A stretch of 64,000 nt of DNA from Collybia mongolica (GCA_013420905.1 JAAXNY010000009.1:1922001-1986000), one strand, 5' to 3'; positions 48,616-61,539 are shown, counted from the first letter of the stretch. Notes: a model not told the origin generated them from the sequence alone. Translations and numbers: made by a program.

Positions 48616-49519
48616 ATGATCTTTCCCGTCGCTTTTTCGCGCCTTGCGGCCATTCAGGTTGCTGTCGGTCGTCAGAGGAATTTCGTTTCTTCTGTTCTCC
48701 TCACACGCACATGGGAAAACGAGAGCGTGGCTGTCCTAAAAAATGAAGCAAAAATCCGTGGACTATCCACGTACGTTCTCTTGGTCCTCACGTCAGACCC
48801 CGCCCTCATGAGTCTCCTCCATTTAAAAGAAAAGGGAAAAAGGCCAGCATAATCTTGAAACTCCAGGAACATGACAAGAATAAAACCCTCGACGCGATTG
48901 CTTCTCAGAGCCCATCGGTCCCGACTGGTGCAAGAGCCATCTCAACGACATCCATGGACAGTAGCGAAGGCGTCATTCCCGGTATTCCTCCGGCTTCCCA
49001 ATCTATCCGTCTCCCACCAAAAGTGTTCATGAATACCAATCTACCTGATATATCCCGACCCAGCCCGGATTTACCGATCCAAATTGTACGTCTTTATTCC
49101 GTTCAGTATCTCGTCAGGTCGTGGCTAGATTTCTTCCTTGGATTCCTTAAGAAGAGACTGGACCATTATGCTTCATACGTTACCATCAATGGCTACCTAT
49201 ACATTCAATTCAGTCCAAGGCTGATGTTCTTTCATAGCCCTATGTTCCCGACTTCTGGGACTCGACTTCGTCGGACAAAGGGCCCACGACTGAGGAACCC
49301 CTCCCGAAACTCCTCGTGGTTGCAGGAGCAGAAACTCATCCCAACGGGGGTCCATCACACAACCTCCACGACGAAAATGCACCAACGGAAATTGTTAAAG
49401 AGACTCGCCCAGAAATTTCGCCCAAGGGGAACAATGGGCTCTGGGATGATGTTGTGGAGGACCTTGGGCTTCCTCCCACCAAGCAATTGAAGGCTGTATT
49501 CTGGAAAATGTTCTTATAG
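48616..49519 (+). CDS. SAP-domain protein, probably mitochondrial (Aim34-like)
   Basis: Start ATG 48616 (MIFPVAFSRLAAIQVAVGRQ, then RNFVSSVLL), a hydrophobic and Arg-containing N-terminus consistent with a mitochondrial presequence. Exon 1 ends inside a SAP motif; splicing to the exon after the AAAAG acceptor near 48832 restores VLKNEAKIRGLSTKGKKASI and ILKLQEHDKN, a typical helix-turn-helix SAP module. The middle is low-complexity (Ser/Pro). The last exon gives KLLVVAGAETHPNGGPSHN, LWDDVVEDLGLPPTKQLKAV and FWKMFL, stop TAG 49517-49519. The C-terminal hydrophobic end is unusual and could be a short membrane anchor. Yeast Aim34, also mitochondrial, has a SAP domain; orthology is inferred from architecture, not proved. 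Confidence 0.72.
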
Positions 49520-49699
49520 AGACTAAACTCGATTGCCCAGCCATCTTATGCCTCATGTATAGATTTTAACCTACGTTCCCTTAATATTAAACTTGGACCG
49601 TTGCTGAGCGTTCAAATGCCATGACGTTTACTATAACCGTTGAATGCCCAAACGGGGTTGGGGTGTAACTTGGTTGTACCGTCTGGGCTTTATTGATCA

Positions 49700-50298
49700 A
49701 TGCTTGTCCTTAAACTATCACGGTCTTCGTTGCCCATCACAGCTCGCTGGATTCATGCTTCGTCTCGAGCATGTAATCTTGTTGCCCCTCCGGACCCTGT
49801 CTCTCATATGAGACCCGTAATTTACGACGATACGCCATCGGCGCCTCCACCATCGCGCATTCGTCATCCTTATTCACTCTCCGAATTTGCTGCGGGGACC
49901 CAGAACGAAGCAGTCGTGTCCGAACTCCAATACAGATTGCAGCGGCAGCAGCTCGATGCCTTTCATCATAATTTCTGGATTGATGTGTGTTTTCGCCTCA
50001 TTTTATGTTGCCCTTAAGTGAATATGACTGTTTTTTCTAGAGCAACACCCGCTTCGAAGCTGCAAAAAAAGCCGTTCTTGGAGGACTTCCTTCTTCGGCT
50101 ACTCCGCTCGACAAGGAGAAGGCTCTTTCAGAATTTTACAAGCAGTGGCATTCACAGGAATCGACACGAACAGACGAGTACACCAGCACATGGAGGAAGC
50201 GCAACATGGCTCTCATATTGCTCGGTGCGAGGGTTGAGTATCAAAAATTTTCCCTCCGCATATCCGAACTGGTTTCATGGAAGAAAAGGGGTTTATAA
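49700..50298 (+). CDS. COA8: COA8/APOPT1-family cytochrome c oxidase assembly factor
   Basis: COA8 protects and assists cytochrome c oxidase biogenesis in the mitochondrial matrix. Start ATG 49700; MLVLKLSRSSLPITARWIHA is a positively charged presequence. The conserved entry motif of the family, here LVAPPDPVSHMRPVIYDD, is followed by HPYSLSEFAAGTQNEAVV and LQRQQLDAFHHNFWID, matching the W-N-Q-x-F-W segment of the animal protein. Exon 2 (after the intron at FWID/SNTRFEAAKKAV) continues KALSEFYKQWHSQES and TSTWRKRNMALILLGARVEY, the conserved DFYKxF and WRKRNFA-type blocks. Stop TAA 50296-50298. Its 3' end is only 34 bp from the stop of convergent NUP133. Confidence 0.88.
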
Positions 50299-50332
50299 TT
50301 CAAAAAAGCATGTATAACCGTACAATGATCTA

Positions 50333-53300
50333 TTACTGGGTGGTCTGCCACACGACGTCATGTGCTGCGAGTTCTCGGATTCGGTGGTACACATCATTTA
50401 GGTCCAACTCGCCTAGTCGATCGCATTCAAGATTATAGTCTTGAATAACTGCTTCTACTTGGTCCGATGACATTCCAGGCCATCGTGAGGAGATTTCTTC
50501 CATGGAAGGCGTCATTAATGCGACATCAGGTAGAGTTTCGTATCCCACAGGCTGATGTTCTTTGAGGAGGACGGCACAAAAGGTGCAATAAAGAGCAGTA
50601 CTTCGGAGCTTCTCATTGAGTTCAGCGTCAGAAATATTCGCAGTCTTTCGTATTGTATCCCAGCTGATAATGATTCAGTATTATTTACTTGAGTGATCGA
50701 AACAATCACATACTCATCGTGAATGTAGATTCGCCGCCAGACAGTTCGAAATGCCGATGACTTGCGAGCATCAGGAACATTCTAAAACAGCATGTTAGAG
50801 AAAACAACCGTACTGATAAGTCAAATTAACCTGGACACGAGCAAGCAAGTGTAGTGCAGTCGCAAAGTCCTCCGGAGTCGTAAAGTTATCTTTTAGTGTC
50901 AGAACATCTACCGCATCTTCCATAGACAGTGCCCGTCCTTGTAATAGCTCCCTGACAAGTTTTCTGAAGATCTAGTAGGGTGTCAGAAACATGGATAAGA
51001 CATGAGCATTCAAACAGAACTCACGTGTGCAAGTGCTTTCTTCTCTGAAAGCATAGTCGCCTTGGTTTTCAGGATGAGGTCGATTTGGTTTTCGAGAGAT
51101 TGCCGACCACGGACCGCTCCAAGTGCGGATTTGAAGTCTTGTAATAATGCCTCATGGACGCTGACGAAATCAAGATCGTCATGGAACACTGGGTAGTGGT
51201 CTAAGTAGATACAAGGAGGATGTGTCAGTGTCAATACTCTTACCATCGAGTACTGAATCGTCTACAGCGACGTCCGTTTCATGTAGCTGAGCCAGATGTG
51301 ACAGCTTTCCAATGCTGAGCATGAGCTAAAGTAGAAAAAACTGGTCAAAATCTTTGCGCAAAAATTATTGCACAATAGATCTACATGTTTGGCTTCCAAA
51401 GTTTTGGCTTGTTCGGCTTCAACCAGGAGAGCTGTGGCAGCAACCCCATACCTTGCGTTTCCGAGGTCGTGTATCCATGAGATAGCATGATTGTGCTTCT
51501 CCCCGAAAAATTTGTCTAGGTATATGCTGTGAAAGTCCTCTTCTGCAAACATACACCGGAGCTCCCCTGTTTGAACCATGAATGAAACTCCTACATGCAA
51601 ATGGGGAAGATGCTGACCATGCTGTATATACCATTGATATAGTTCCGTGGTGAAAGCCTCCTTGAACCGCTCGATGTATGCTTGTATATGGAGGTGGTTT
51701 GGGTTCTCTTCGGGCGGATACACCACCTCCCTGTGGCAAAGGGCGACTAGACTGCTAAAGTCTTGGTATCTTTCAGCAAGCGTGAAAGCAGCACCTGCAT
51801 GCCCGTTTCGTCCTAGTTAAAGCAAAATTAGTAGATACCGTAAATTATTGATAGCGACGCACGCAAGGTTTCCAATACCTCTGGTCGAAGGAGAGCAAAC
51901 TTCTTTTGCAAATCATCACGATCACGATCAGCACTTGGGTCATCCGCGGCGACAGGACTAGTACACTTTTAGATTTTCATTAGAAACGACACATTCTATG
52001 ACGTACCTTCCAAGCCAACTTAGTCTCTCTTGAATGCAAGCAAAGAGGATCGCTGCCAGGTCTGGTAATTGATTGTTGAGCTCCGCCCCCTTGTCCGTGT
52101 CTTCGCTCTCTGATGTTACGGAATTAATGGCCTTGGTCGTCACATCAAAAAGCCCCAAAACCACATCGATGACGGCTGGGCGGCTGCTCCAGGGCTTGAT
52201 CATAGGTAAGTCAACACCATAAACACCTAGGTTGTATTCCCGATAATCGAATGCGGATTGAAGGACAGTCTGCAATGGGCCTTAATCAGCTGCTTTGTAT
52301 AGAACTTGAGCGCACCTACCAGGACAATACGGTTTGCTTCAGGCAAAAACTCTGCGATATCTTTGCCAGTGGCATGAGCGGCTTGAGTTGTGATATCCAT
52401 CACTTTCCTGACAAGCCTACTGATATCCCCTACACGGTAGCGGAAGAATGCTCTCATCACATCTTCGTGGTGGCCTTCTCCAATTTCTTCCATGTAAGCA
52501 TGAACGGCGTCATTGAGAATGCTATGAATAGGGTTGGTGCTGGGGAAAGGTTGATAATGAAACCAACAATATGACGTTATATTTTACATACACTAGAAGA
52601 TCGTTGTGACTAAGCCACAGCTGATAGCATGCGTAAAGCTTTTCTGCATCAGTTGCGAGCTTTTGTCGGCTTCGCTGGGACATCTGGTTCGTATAAGTTG
52701 AGCACATTTCCTTAACATGTGGCAGGGGTTTTCTGACCTTAACAAGCGCCGCATTGTCATTGATGAATCGAATGAGCCAGCTGAGCCGTTCTTTTCGTGC
52801 CGTCAACTGGGCACCTAGGTCGTGAGTTTTACGGATCAGTTCTGGGCCTTTTCGATGAATTGCATGAGTTTGATGTTTGCAAAGCACTATAAAAGGAGGA
52901 CAAACCGGATTCTAGCACAGCTTGACTGAGTTGCTCTGCTCCTTGCATCAGACTTTCTTCATCAATCTCAGGAGGGAAGCTAAAATGTAACGGGTTCTGA
53001 TTGATAGATACGGTAAGCGTGCGTTTACAGGAATATTGACCAAGGAGCATACTTCTGGAGAGCTGTACAGTATTGCTTGCATCATCGTGGTTTTGATGAG
53101 CTTCGCTCTCCCATACCTTTATCCGGAGTAGTGAGACTTCTCTAATAGGAGCTGAAGAGGGAAGACAAGCATTCTTACTCAGGATCGAATGCGAGGACCT
53201 TGTCTAAATCAATGGAGGCTTTCATCATCGTGGCAGCAGTTAATATCAGAAGCGAGTCATCTGATTGTCCCGCGCCGACACCTAGAGTCCTGTCTGTCGC

Positions 53301-55004
53301 AGACTTTAGTTCCAGGCGATCTTTATAGTCGGAATCTAAGGGAGTTACGAATATAACCTATGTAATTAGACAGCAATAACAGGACGAACCTTTAGCACAC
53401 AAGGCTACTGCATCTCCGAATTGCACGCTGATCAAAGCTCCATCTAGCAATAATTGAATCCGAGCATGTGTGGGAGCACCAGAATTGGAGGTCTGCAAGA
53501 CATGTCTATGGATGAGACACAATCTATGAAGAGAGGTAAACGTACACTTTGGTAAGGCACGCTCTTCATGCTTCCAACGTTGAATATTTCATCTAGATAA
53601 GCTATATGTGCGAGAGCATATATTCGGCGCACACCGCTCAAGTCTACAGCCATGGAAGACTCCACCCCTGCACCAGCATACGAAATCAACACAACCAACT
53701 TCCCATCGCTGCAATAAGATTTAATGATGTGTCTCTTAAGTGTAGATTAGGTGACGTGGAACATACCTATTAATGGCTAGATCTAATAGTTCAAGATCTA
53801 CGTGTTTGTCATCACTAGATATGCTCATCCCAAAACTATCTCTCAAGGCTGAAGTCAAGATTGACGAGATGTCCTCGTTAATTAATAGTTCTTCCCATCC
53901 CTCACTTTTCATGTCCCATTTTTGAATATGGGTGTCAACAAGTGCCCAAACCTCCTTTCCACCAGTGGGTGTTGAGGAGCCCAGTGCAACTGCGCTGACA
54001 TTTCGAGAATGTGCAGCCGATGCACCAGGGACTGAACCAGAAGAGGAAAATATTGATGGGATAAGTCGGGAGAATGAGAGAGAATGTGATGGCCGGGAAA
54101 ACGGGTGGTAGGCAAGATGGTATTTACCACCTGAAGATGTGAGGATCAAACGAAAAAGCGTGCCATATGACGTCGACAGGATATACGTTTGGGCCTGCCG
54201 AAGGGCAGTAAGAACAAATACGCGTAATTGTGAGTTATACTCACATCCGACCGAATGAAATTTGTAATTTCTTCTTCATCTGATAGGTGTAGATACACGG
54301 TAGTGTAGTGATCACCACCAGCCAAACCTATACCAATACTGTCCCAAAATCGAATGTTGCCTCTCAAGGAAACTAATATCAAGCCTGGTTCCCGGGAAGA
54401 GTTGAATGGTATAAGGCCATGCAATGGGGTGCTCGGAATTCGGTCAGAATCTTGGGGACAAGCAAAAATGTAGCACGTAGGAGTTCCCTTGATGGCCTAT
54501 TACCCAGTATTAAACAGCCTGCAGGATTGAGCAGATTTGACCTACTTGAGCATGTTGCCACACAAAACACGTTTGCACAGATGCAACGAGTGCAAATCCA
54601 GTTAAAGTATCAATTTCCCCCGTATATGCATCTCCATAGAAATCTGCGTAATGTATTCATTGGACGTGTCCCTCGAGAATATGACACATACCAGCGTTTT
54701 TGAGTACCTGCCTTAATTCAACAGGAAGATTCGCGTAGGATGAGGCAGTCAATTCATCCGACTTCGCGAAAATAACTTCCCCACTTGTCCGTGTACTTGT
54801 CCTTTCCGTGTAAACTGAGCTCGCATCATCAACGTCCATCAGGGATAGTACGGAGCCATGGTCTCCAGTAGTTAAGGCTGGAGTTGCAAAGCGTGATGCG
54901 GGTCTGCTGTTTCCAGTAACTCGAATTCGCCTAGGAGGGGATTTTGCTAGTGGTCGGATTCGAGTCGAGCGACGCGGTGCTGGCGATGGTGAAAAGGTAG
55001 CCAT
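50333..55004 (-). CDS. NUP133: Nucleoporin Nup133
   Basis: Nup133 is a scaffold subunit of the Y-complex of the nuclear pore. Start ATG 55002-55004 (MATFSPSPAPRRSTRIRPLA). A disordered basic N-terminus (RRIRVTGNSRP) leads to the seven-bladed beta-propeller: DELTASSYANLPVELRQVLK, CFVWQHAQ-type segment, STPLHGLIPFNSSREPGLIL, LRGNIRFWDSIG and VWALVDTHIQKWDMKSEGWE, all characteristic. From about 53200 downward the gene encodes the alpha-helical stack region (SIDLDKVLAFDP, LSWLIRFINDNAALVKVRKP, FFRYRVGDISRLVRKVMDIT, NEKLRSTALYCTF-type ends), finishing YNLECDRLGELDLNDVYHRI and the stop at 50333-50335. About 1,250 residues with about 20 short introns. Exon joins in the helical half are approximate. 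Confidence 0.9.
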
Positions 55005-55159
55005 TTTGTGTCTTTGAAACAGTAGTAGCACAGATATCTTGGATGGTAGCTTTCTTACGTAATACCAATAGACGCCCCACGCCGTACATGATTGAGATCG
55101 CCTCGTAACTAGTGACTTCTGAAGAACACATGCAAGGACTTGATCTCCTGTGCACCCAA

Positions 55160-56191
55160 TTACTTTTTCTGTGAAACTACGACGTAACACTTGTAAGGAT
55201 AATGAAAAATACCCTCAGTCTTATCAATCCAAACTTTACCGCCTCCTGTTCCGACAATTTCCTTCACAAGCGACTGGACCTGCAGTTTTTCATCCTCGGG
55301 AAGAATCGCAATATAGCTTTTACTAGCTACGCGGTCCAGAACGGCACCCACGGTAGTAGGTAGCGTGTACGACCAAGATTTCTCGCTCGGAGCTAAGAAA
55401 GCCTCTTGGTAAGAGGGGGTAGTGAATGCCTGCCGCCAAAGGCCCAATCGAAACTGTGGGGTGCCATTTTCGTGCTGCTCGACACATTCACGAATTTGCG
55501 CTACCCAGCGCGCCGCATCACTGTTATTGGACTTGTTAGTCGCCATCTCCTATCTCATACTCAACCATACCCATCCTCGAGATTCCAGATAAACACAGCA
55601 GCGCCATTGGGTTTTAGGATTCGCGAGAACTCCGCAGCGGCGCGATCAAAATCAGGACACCAATGAAACGCCTGATAATGACTGAGAAATCTTCCTTGAT
55701 TGAGACTAAAATGCAAGGCGACATACTTGAGCAATGACAATGAGATCCGCCCATTGATCATCGATTCCAGTCTCCTCAAATGTCCCCTCGCTTATTGTTA
55801 CACGAGCATCTTTGACAGTCCGAGAAAAGATATCCCGCATTCCGTCGCTCGGCTCTATGGCTTTGATAGCTTTAATATCAGACGACCAGTCAGGGTGTGC
55901 GAGTAATGCACGAGTAAATATGCCAGTGCCTGCGCCAATTCTGCAGGCATGAGCGTGAATAAGATTGCTCTAGTTTCAGTAAGTAATCACAAACTCGGCA
56001 ACGTTTATAGACGATTTTTTTGCGACAGCACCGCGGATATATGAAAGTGCGAGGGGTTGATACGAAGGCCGAGCACTAGCGCTGAGTTAATTGCCTATAC
56101 AACAACGTTAAAGTAAATGACGTGGTTACCGGTCATACAGATCGTTCGTCCCTGTTCCAAATCCAGTTTTAGCGACAGTATGGACAATCAT
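55160..56191 (-). CDS. SAM-dependent methyltransferase, Crg1/Tmt1-like class I
   Basis: ATG 56189-56191 (MIVHTVAKTGFGTGTNDLYD). Following exons give RPSYQPLALSYIRGAVAKKS, then INVAEIGAGTGIFTRALLAH, where EIGAGTG is the SAM-binding motif I, and AIEPSDGMRDIF with the acidic residue of motif II. QWADLIVIAQAFHWCPDFDR and ILKPNGAAVFIWNLED form the post-core motifs typical of fungal methyltransferases of this kind. The last exon (55160-55546) encodes WVAQIRECVEQHENGTPQFR through a region ending CYVVVSQKK. About 280 residues. Yeast Crg1 methylates small molecules such as cantharidin; the substrate here cannot be read from sequence. It lies 155 bp downstream of the NUP133 start on the same strand. 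Confidence 0.85.
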
Positions 56192-56664
56192 AGTGCTATT
56201 TAATATAAGGGAACTAAGTTTGTGTGAGTGAACTTTCAACGAGAGGGAACGAGGATAAAACTATTGTAGTGCTGGGAACTTGATCATGCATTAAAAGATG
56301 ACGACTTGGGTAAGCAAGCTTAGTCAATATCCGAAGAGTACGCCTGGAGACGCCTGGGACGTTCGAGGTAACCGCGACTGGGGTCGTCCAACGCTGTACT
56401 ATGTACCTCTCAGAGATAAGGGGCCGGAATTGATATATTCGAGTACTCGTGTGTCGATTGGACTTGGGGGGGGGGTCCAGCGACGATCTCAGATGTTAAC
56501 TCGACTGTGTGTGCCTGCCAAGGGCAACAAACCGACTGTCAGTGTAAGTCCGATCACTTCATTGAAAACGGTATCTTCAATCTTCATTGTTGTCCGTAAG
56601 CTTGACCAAGTCTCCGGGAGCTTGGAAACGAGGAGCAGTGCTTTTATATTGCAACAAGAGTGTG
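56192..56664. other. Divergent promoter interval with a G10 run
   Basis: 473 bp between the methyltransferase and sphingoid-base kinase starts. It contains a run of about ten G at 56466-56475 and a TATTTAATATA-like AT-rich patch near 56199. An open frame from ATG 56298 crosses it but resembles no known protein. Confidence 0.45.
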
Positions 56665-58639
56665 ATGGCAAAAGAACTCATAATTCATGCCGTCCATTCG
56701 CACGAAGCGATAACTTTTGTACAGGGCAAATCACTCACCATCGAGCACACAGGTAAGTGAAGCTGTGTCACCTGTATAGGTCTACTCACAGTTTCCGTTA
56801 GATGCATCAGTTATTGACATTCCGTATGACCAAGTTCTATGGGGGAGTTTCGACCGCGACACTCGCGTTTGCGACGTGGCATATCTGGCCAGGAAAAGGA
56901 AGAAAGACCCGCTTTCCTTGATTCGAACTTCAGGGAATGTACAGAACTTGGGAGGGGACGCGGCGTCCGAATGGGTAGAATCATTAATGCACATTTGCTA
57001 CGAAGGTACGTCATCAAGTCCTCTGGCTGTTACTTTGGTACACTCCCGCCTCCCCCAGGTTCTGGCATTAAACGAAGCAGACGATTGAAAATACTGGTAA
57101 ACCCTCATGGCGGCGTCGTATGTTGAATGTTGTCACAGCTATTTTCGTCTTCTGATAGCCAATTTCAGCGAAGAGGCGTCGCGGTATTTGTCAAAATTGT
57201 CGAACCGATCTTGCGTGCTGCGCACTGTTCCTTGGACGTTACACGTGAGCGGGAGAATGATTTCACTCGTCTAAGACTTCTCATCCAGGTGTATAGATAC
57301 GGAGCACAATGGGCATGCCTATGATATAGCTAAAAACCTCCCCTTAGATTATGATGCAGTTGTCACTGTTTCGGGAGACGGACTCATTCATGAAGTTATG
57401 AATGGTTTCTCTAATCACGAAGAGCCTAGGAAAGCATTTGCAGTGCCGATTGCTCCTATACCCACAGGGTCGGGAAATGGACTTGCTTTGAATCTTTTGG
57501 GTATTGAGGTAGGTGCTCTGTCTCTCTGTCTTCGTATTGTGCAAACTAATCCCAAACTAAAGAGGGGCTTCGATGTAACAGAAGCGGCATTGAACGTGAT
57601 CAAAGGTCAGTCGGATCTGAACTGGAATGTCTTCCAACTCATGAGACACACAGGGAAACATATGAAGGTGGATGTATTTTCTCTAACGCAGACCGGCAAA
57701 CGAACCATATCGTTCATGTCACAAGCATTGGGCCTTATGGCCGACTTGGATATCGGAACGGAACATTTGCGCTGGATGGGAGACACTCGTTTCATGGTTG
57801 GACTGATAAGAGGAGGTTCGTATGTTGTGCCTCTTCACATACATGATCACTTGAGTCATTTGTCCCCAAAAGTAATTCAATTCAAAGCCTGCCCGGTGCA
57901 GCTATCCATAAAGATTGCTGAGCAAGACAAAGAAAAAATGGTTGATATGCTAAGAGCCCGTCGATGTATTAATCCATCAGATACCATAACCCCTCCTTCA
58001 GACCCAGGGGTCAACAATACCAATAATGGGCTTCCTCCCTTGGTGTACTCATATGAAGACTCCGATGGTTGGACTACATTTCCAGATCCTATCCTATATG
58101 TATACGCCGGGAAAGGACCATATGTTGGGCGGTGAGTTGTCTAGGTTTCGTTGAGCCATTTTCTTGTTGACCATTCCTTCAAGTGACTTTATGGCCTTCC
58201 CGGTTTCACTTCCCGATGACGGACTCATTGATATCATGGCGATGCCTATTGTAAGGTCCTTCTATGGTCGATTGAACACAGTATGTTAACACTTTGTTGT
58301 AAGTCTTCACGTTCCGACATCTTGTCTTCCCTGGGAGGGGCAGCCAAAGGTGAAAATTATTGGCATCCAAAGGTAAGGGCTCAACAAACTACTAACAAGA
58401 TCTAATCAATCTTCCACAAGCTTTACTATGTGAAAGCACATGCCTACAAAGTAAAACCTTTAGCACCAAAGGGTTATTTGGCAGTTGATGGAGAAGTTTT
58501 CCCATTCGAAGAATTTCAAGTGGAAGTTCACAAAGAACTTGCTACACTACTAAGCCCTCTAGGACGCTATGCTGTGGAATTTTCTCGACCCGTTTTGAGT
58601 GCACCCCGGGCTCCGGGAAAGCAAGGAAGTGTACATTGA
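56665..58639 (+). CDS. Sphingoid long-chain base kinase (Lcb4/Lcb5-like)
   Basis: These lipid kinases phosphorylate sphingosine/phytosphingosine. Start chosen at ATG 56665 (MAKELIIHAVHSHEAITFVQ, GKSLTIEHT); the second exon continues ASVIDIPYDQVLWGSFDR, VCDVAYLARKRKKDPLSLIR and GDAASEWVESLMHICYE. The DAG-kinase-type catalytic domain follows: RLKILVNPHGG, ILRAAHCSLDV, YDAVVTVSGDGLIHEVMNGF (GDG nucleotide-binding motif), FAVPIAPIPTGSGNGLALNL (PTGSGNG) and KVDVFSLTQTGKRTISFMSQ with GLMADLDIGTEHLRWMGDTR. The C-terminal part reads AFPVSLPDDGLIDI and KGYLAVDGEVFPFEEFQVEV. Stop TGA 58637-58639. All known catalytic motifs are intact. No membrane helix was seen, so membrane association is probably peripheral. 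Confidence 0.92.
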
Positions 58640-58992
58640 TTGCAAGTACAAGTATGATCATAATATCTTTAATTGTTGTAAATTGTTTTATTCATTTATT
58701 TGCCCCTCAACAACGAGCATTCACGTAAGTACGAGCTCCACAAGTTTGGTCAGTCCATCTTGCCACACACAAGATGATTGAGCAGTCTGAGGTTGTCAAG
58801 AAAGCCATAGCAGACATTTTAGGTCCACTCCACTTTGGATTTTTTTAAATTACGAAAAAGGACACGATCACGTGTATTATCACGGGATGTGACATTTCGC
58901 GTGAGTGCATATTCCAGATTTCCTTGTTGACTCCAAGTCAGACACCTGTTACATTCTGTGAGGATCGATCCTGTCCAGCCACCTTGGTTGCA
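58640..58992. other. Intergenic, sphingoid-base kinase to CMR1
   Basis: 353 bp on the same strand. It holds a CACGTG E-box (58869-58874) and TTTCGCGT (58895-58902), an E2F/MBF-like word, upstream of CMR1. Neither is proof of regulation on its own. Confidence 0.4.
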
Positions 58993-61279
58993 ATGGCGAA
59001 ACTTTCACAATAGTAAATTCATATTTTCTCCAGGGTCTTCGTCTAACACCGGTCAACAGTGAAATCGAGCGGGAGGCCAACATAGCCAGGAATCAGGCTC
59101 TTCTTGAGGAATTAGAACTCAAACAGGCCGTTGTGGATCTTGGAATACCAAAGGTCAAAACCAAAGCACCTCCTGCTCCAAAGTCGAAGCCCGTCCAATC
59201 AAGTAAACGTCCTAGACGCGATAAAGTAGAGGCGGAGGCACCCAGGCGTCAATCATCAAGATTGAAGAAGGAAATAGTTGACCCTAATGAAAGCCCTTCC
59301 AAGAGGAAGAGGCGTGAGGTACGCTTTAAGTTATTCATGGAATTGAGGGTGTGTCATCGACTTATCTGCAGGCTGAGCTGGAGGAGCAACGCGCCAAGGA
59401 AGCAGAGGAACGCCTGGAGGCAGAAGAGCGGGCAAGGATAGCCAAACGTCCTCGCCATCACGATCTTCACATAACCACGCTTGCGGAAGAAGTTTCTAGT
59501 GAGCTATCCGCTCTAACCTTGGCTTTGCATAGTGTCGCCCAAACTTTACGGCCAAAACGTGTTGGAGACCCCGAAGGTTTCGCTTTCGACGACCATAGAA
59601 AAGATGAAGCATGTTTAGCTGAACTTCACACGAGACTTCAAGCACTAAAGGTTGTTTCTCGTGCTAAAGTTACCCAAGACAGGGTTTACAGTGCTGTGTA
59701 TCACCCAGAAATAACAAAGGATCTTATTTTCTTCGGAGGTACATGATCACATACGAGCGTATTTGATAACTATTACTCATTCAGACAGACAAACATGGAC
59801 AACTTGGTATCTGGGATGCAAGAGCACCAGCTGAAGAAGTTGCCGATGAGGACGGGGATGTGACATCTATGGACAGTGAGGGCGGTAAATACTGGCGTCT
59901 ACAATTACATTGGCCAGCTACCTCAAAATCTTCGATTTCCTGTGTTAAAATTGATCCTATTGATTCACATAATGTAAGTCAGTCTTGGATCCAACCATCC
60001 AAATTTTGCACAAACATTTACAGTGGCGTGGTTCTGGTCAAGGTTTACACAAGCTCCTATGATTGCACGATCCGAAGCCTCTCATTTACGTCTGGGGTTT
60101 CTCGTGAAATCTTCTCCACGGACGACAACACCCTCATCTCCTGTATTGACCTTACGCCATCAGGTCATGAAATGTGGATTTCGGATAGTCAAGGTCGTGC
60201 AACACACCTGGATTTACGTGAAAGCAAGAACAAGTTCCGGAGATACGGCCTTTCTGATGCTAAAATAGGCTGTATTAGCATCAATCCCACCCGACCACAT
60301 TTCTTGATTACCGCTAGTAATAATCGAAGCCTCAAGTAAGCATTTATCGTAGTCAATACACCTAGGCATTGCTACTAATACGGGCTCAAGAATATGGGAT
60401 GCCCGCAACTTGCAACATATAACTGCAGACCTTTCCGACGATGCACCGCCTACTCCCCCTGCCTCCTCTCCAAGAGGCCCCAATTTCGATGCCACTCTAG
60501 ACCATATTGGACAAGAAATTGATTCAACTGCAGTTACAACTTATCTCCAGACCAAGCCAGGAAAGTCTTGCCTTCGTGCAGAATGGCGGCACGACAAGAG
60601 TGTAAGCTCAGCTTACTGGGACCCAAGAGGTCGTGGGATTGTCAGTACAAGTTATGATGATACCTTGCGACGTAAGGAATCGCATTGTTGGCCTGAAAAT
60701 ATTCTCATCTCGTACGTATGACAGTATGGGACGTTGACTCTGCAAGATTTGAGAGCTCTTCCCCTTTCCCTTCATCAAGACCATTCAGTCGTTTCCATCA
60801 CAATTGCCAAACGGTATGTTTCCCAGTTGAGCATGACTTGTCATGTGGATCCAATATTCAACACAGGGGAAATGGCTGACCATCTTGCGAGCTCAATGGT
60901 CCCCGAATCCTGATGTCTATCCCCATTTTACGGTATGTTTTTTTTTGTAGTCCGTCAAATGGTATTTGTTGAAAGTGGAACAGATTGGCAACATGACCCA
61001 TTCGCTTGATATTTATTCATGCAAGGTAATATATAACTGGATGGTTTGGCCTTCAATTGTGTCCACTGACTGGCTCGTAGGGTGACCTCATTACGAGACT
61101 TGCAGACCCTGAGCGGTATCTATCTGGTCACTCTGCAGTTGCTATCCTTGCTTACATTGGTTGGTAGGATCTCTGCTGTACAAGCTGTTACTTGCTCCCA
61201 CCCGAGTGTTGTTGAACGCGCAGCCAGCGGGAACGCCAGTGGGAGATGCGTCCTCTGGGCTGTCCCTAACGTTGATTGA
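58993..61279 (+). CDS. CMR1: WD40 DNA-damage/replication-stress protein Cmr1 (WDR76)
   Basis: Cmr1 is a nuclear WD40 protein linked to replication stress and the INQ compartment in yeast. ATG 58993-58995 gives MAKLSQY and splices (GTAAAT donor at 59013, CAACAG acceptor, exon at 59060) into EIEREANIARNQALLEELEL, the conserved Cmr1 start; the earlier acceptor candidates break the frame. A basic, low-complexity part (KSKPVQSSKRPRRDKVEAEA) and coiled coil precede the propeller: VTQDRVYSAVYHPEITKDLI, DKHGQLGIWDARAPAEEVAD, SSISCVKIDPIDSHNV, YTSSYDCTIRSLSF, IGCISINPTRPHFLITASNN, SLKIWDARNLQHI and SSAYWDPRGRGIVSTSYDDT. The last exons end GRCVLWAVPNVD, stop TGA 61277-61279. The convergent TIPIN stop is about 260 bp away. 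Confidence 0.9.
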
Positions 61280-61539
61280 TTCTGTACGTTTCACTACGTC
61301 CGCGTTTAGGCTGTTGCGCTCAATTCACCCACTCAACATATTTCACTTATTGTCAGGCTCCATCCTATTCTTGAATATTCTGTATCCATTCATTATGTTA
61401 GAGCACTTTCAGTGTCTCAAAAAATTTCAGTCGTATTTGTTCTGGCTCTCAGCTTGACCAATAAGATCTCAAGACGTGGAGCAGCCAGTCAACGCCAAAA
61501 CGTATTGGCGATGAAAATGTGTTGTGGTGCCGAACTATA

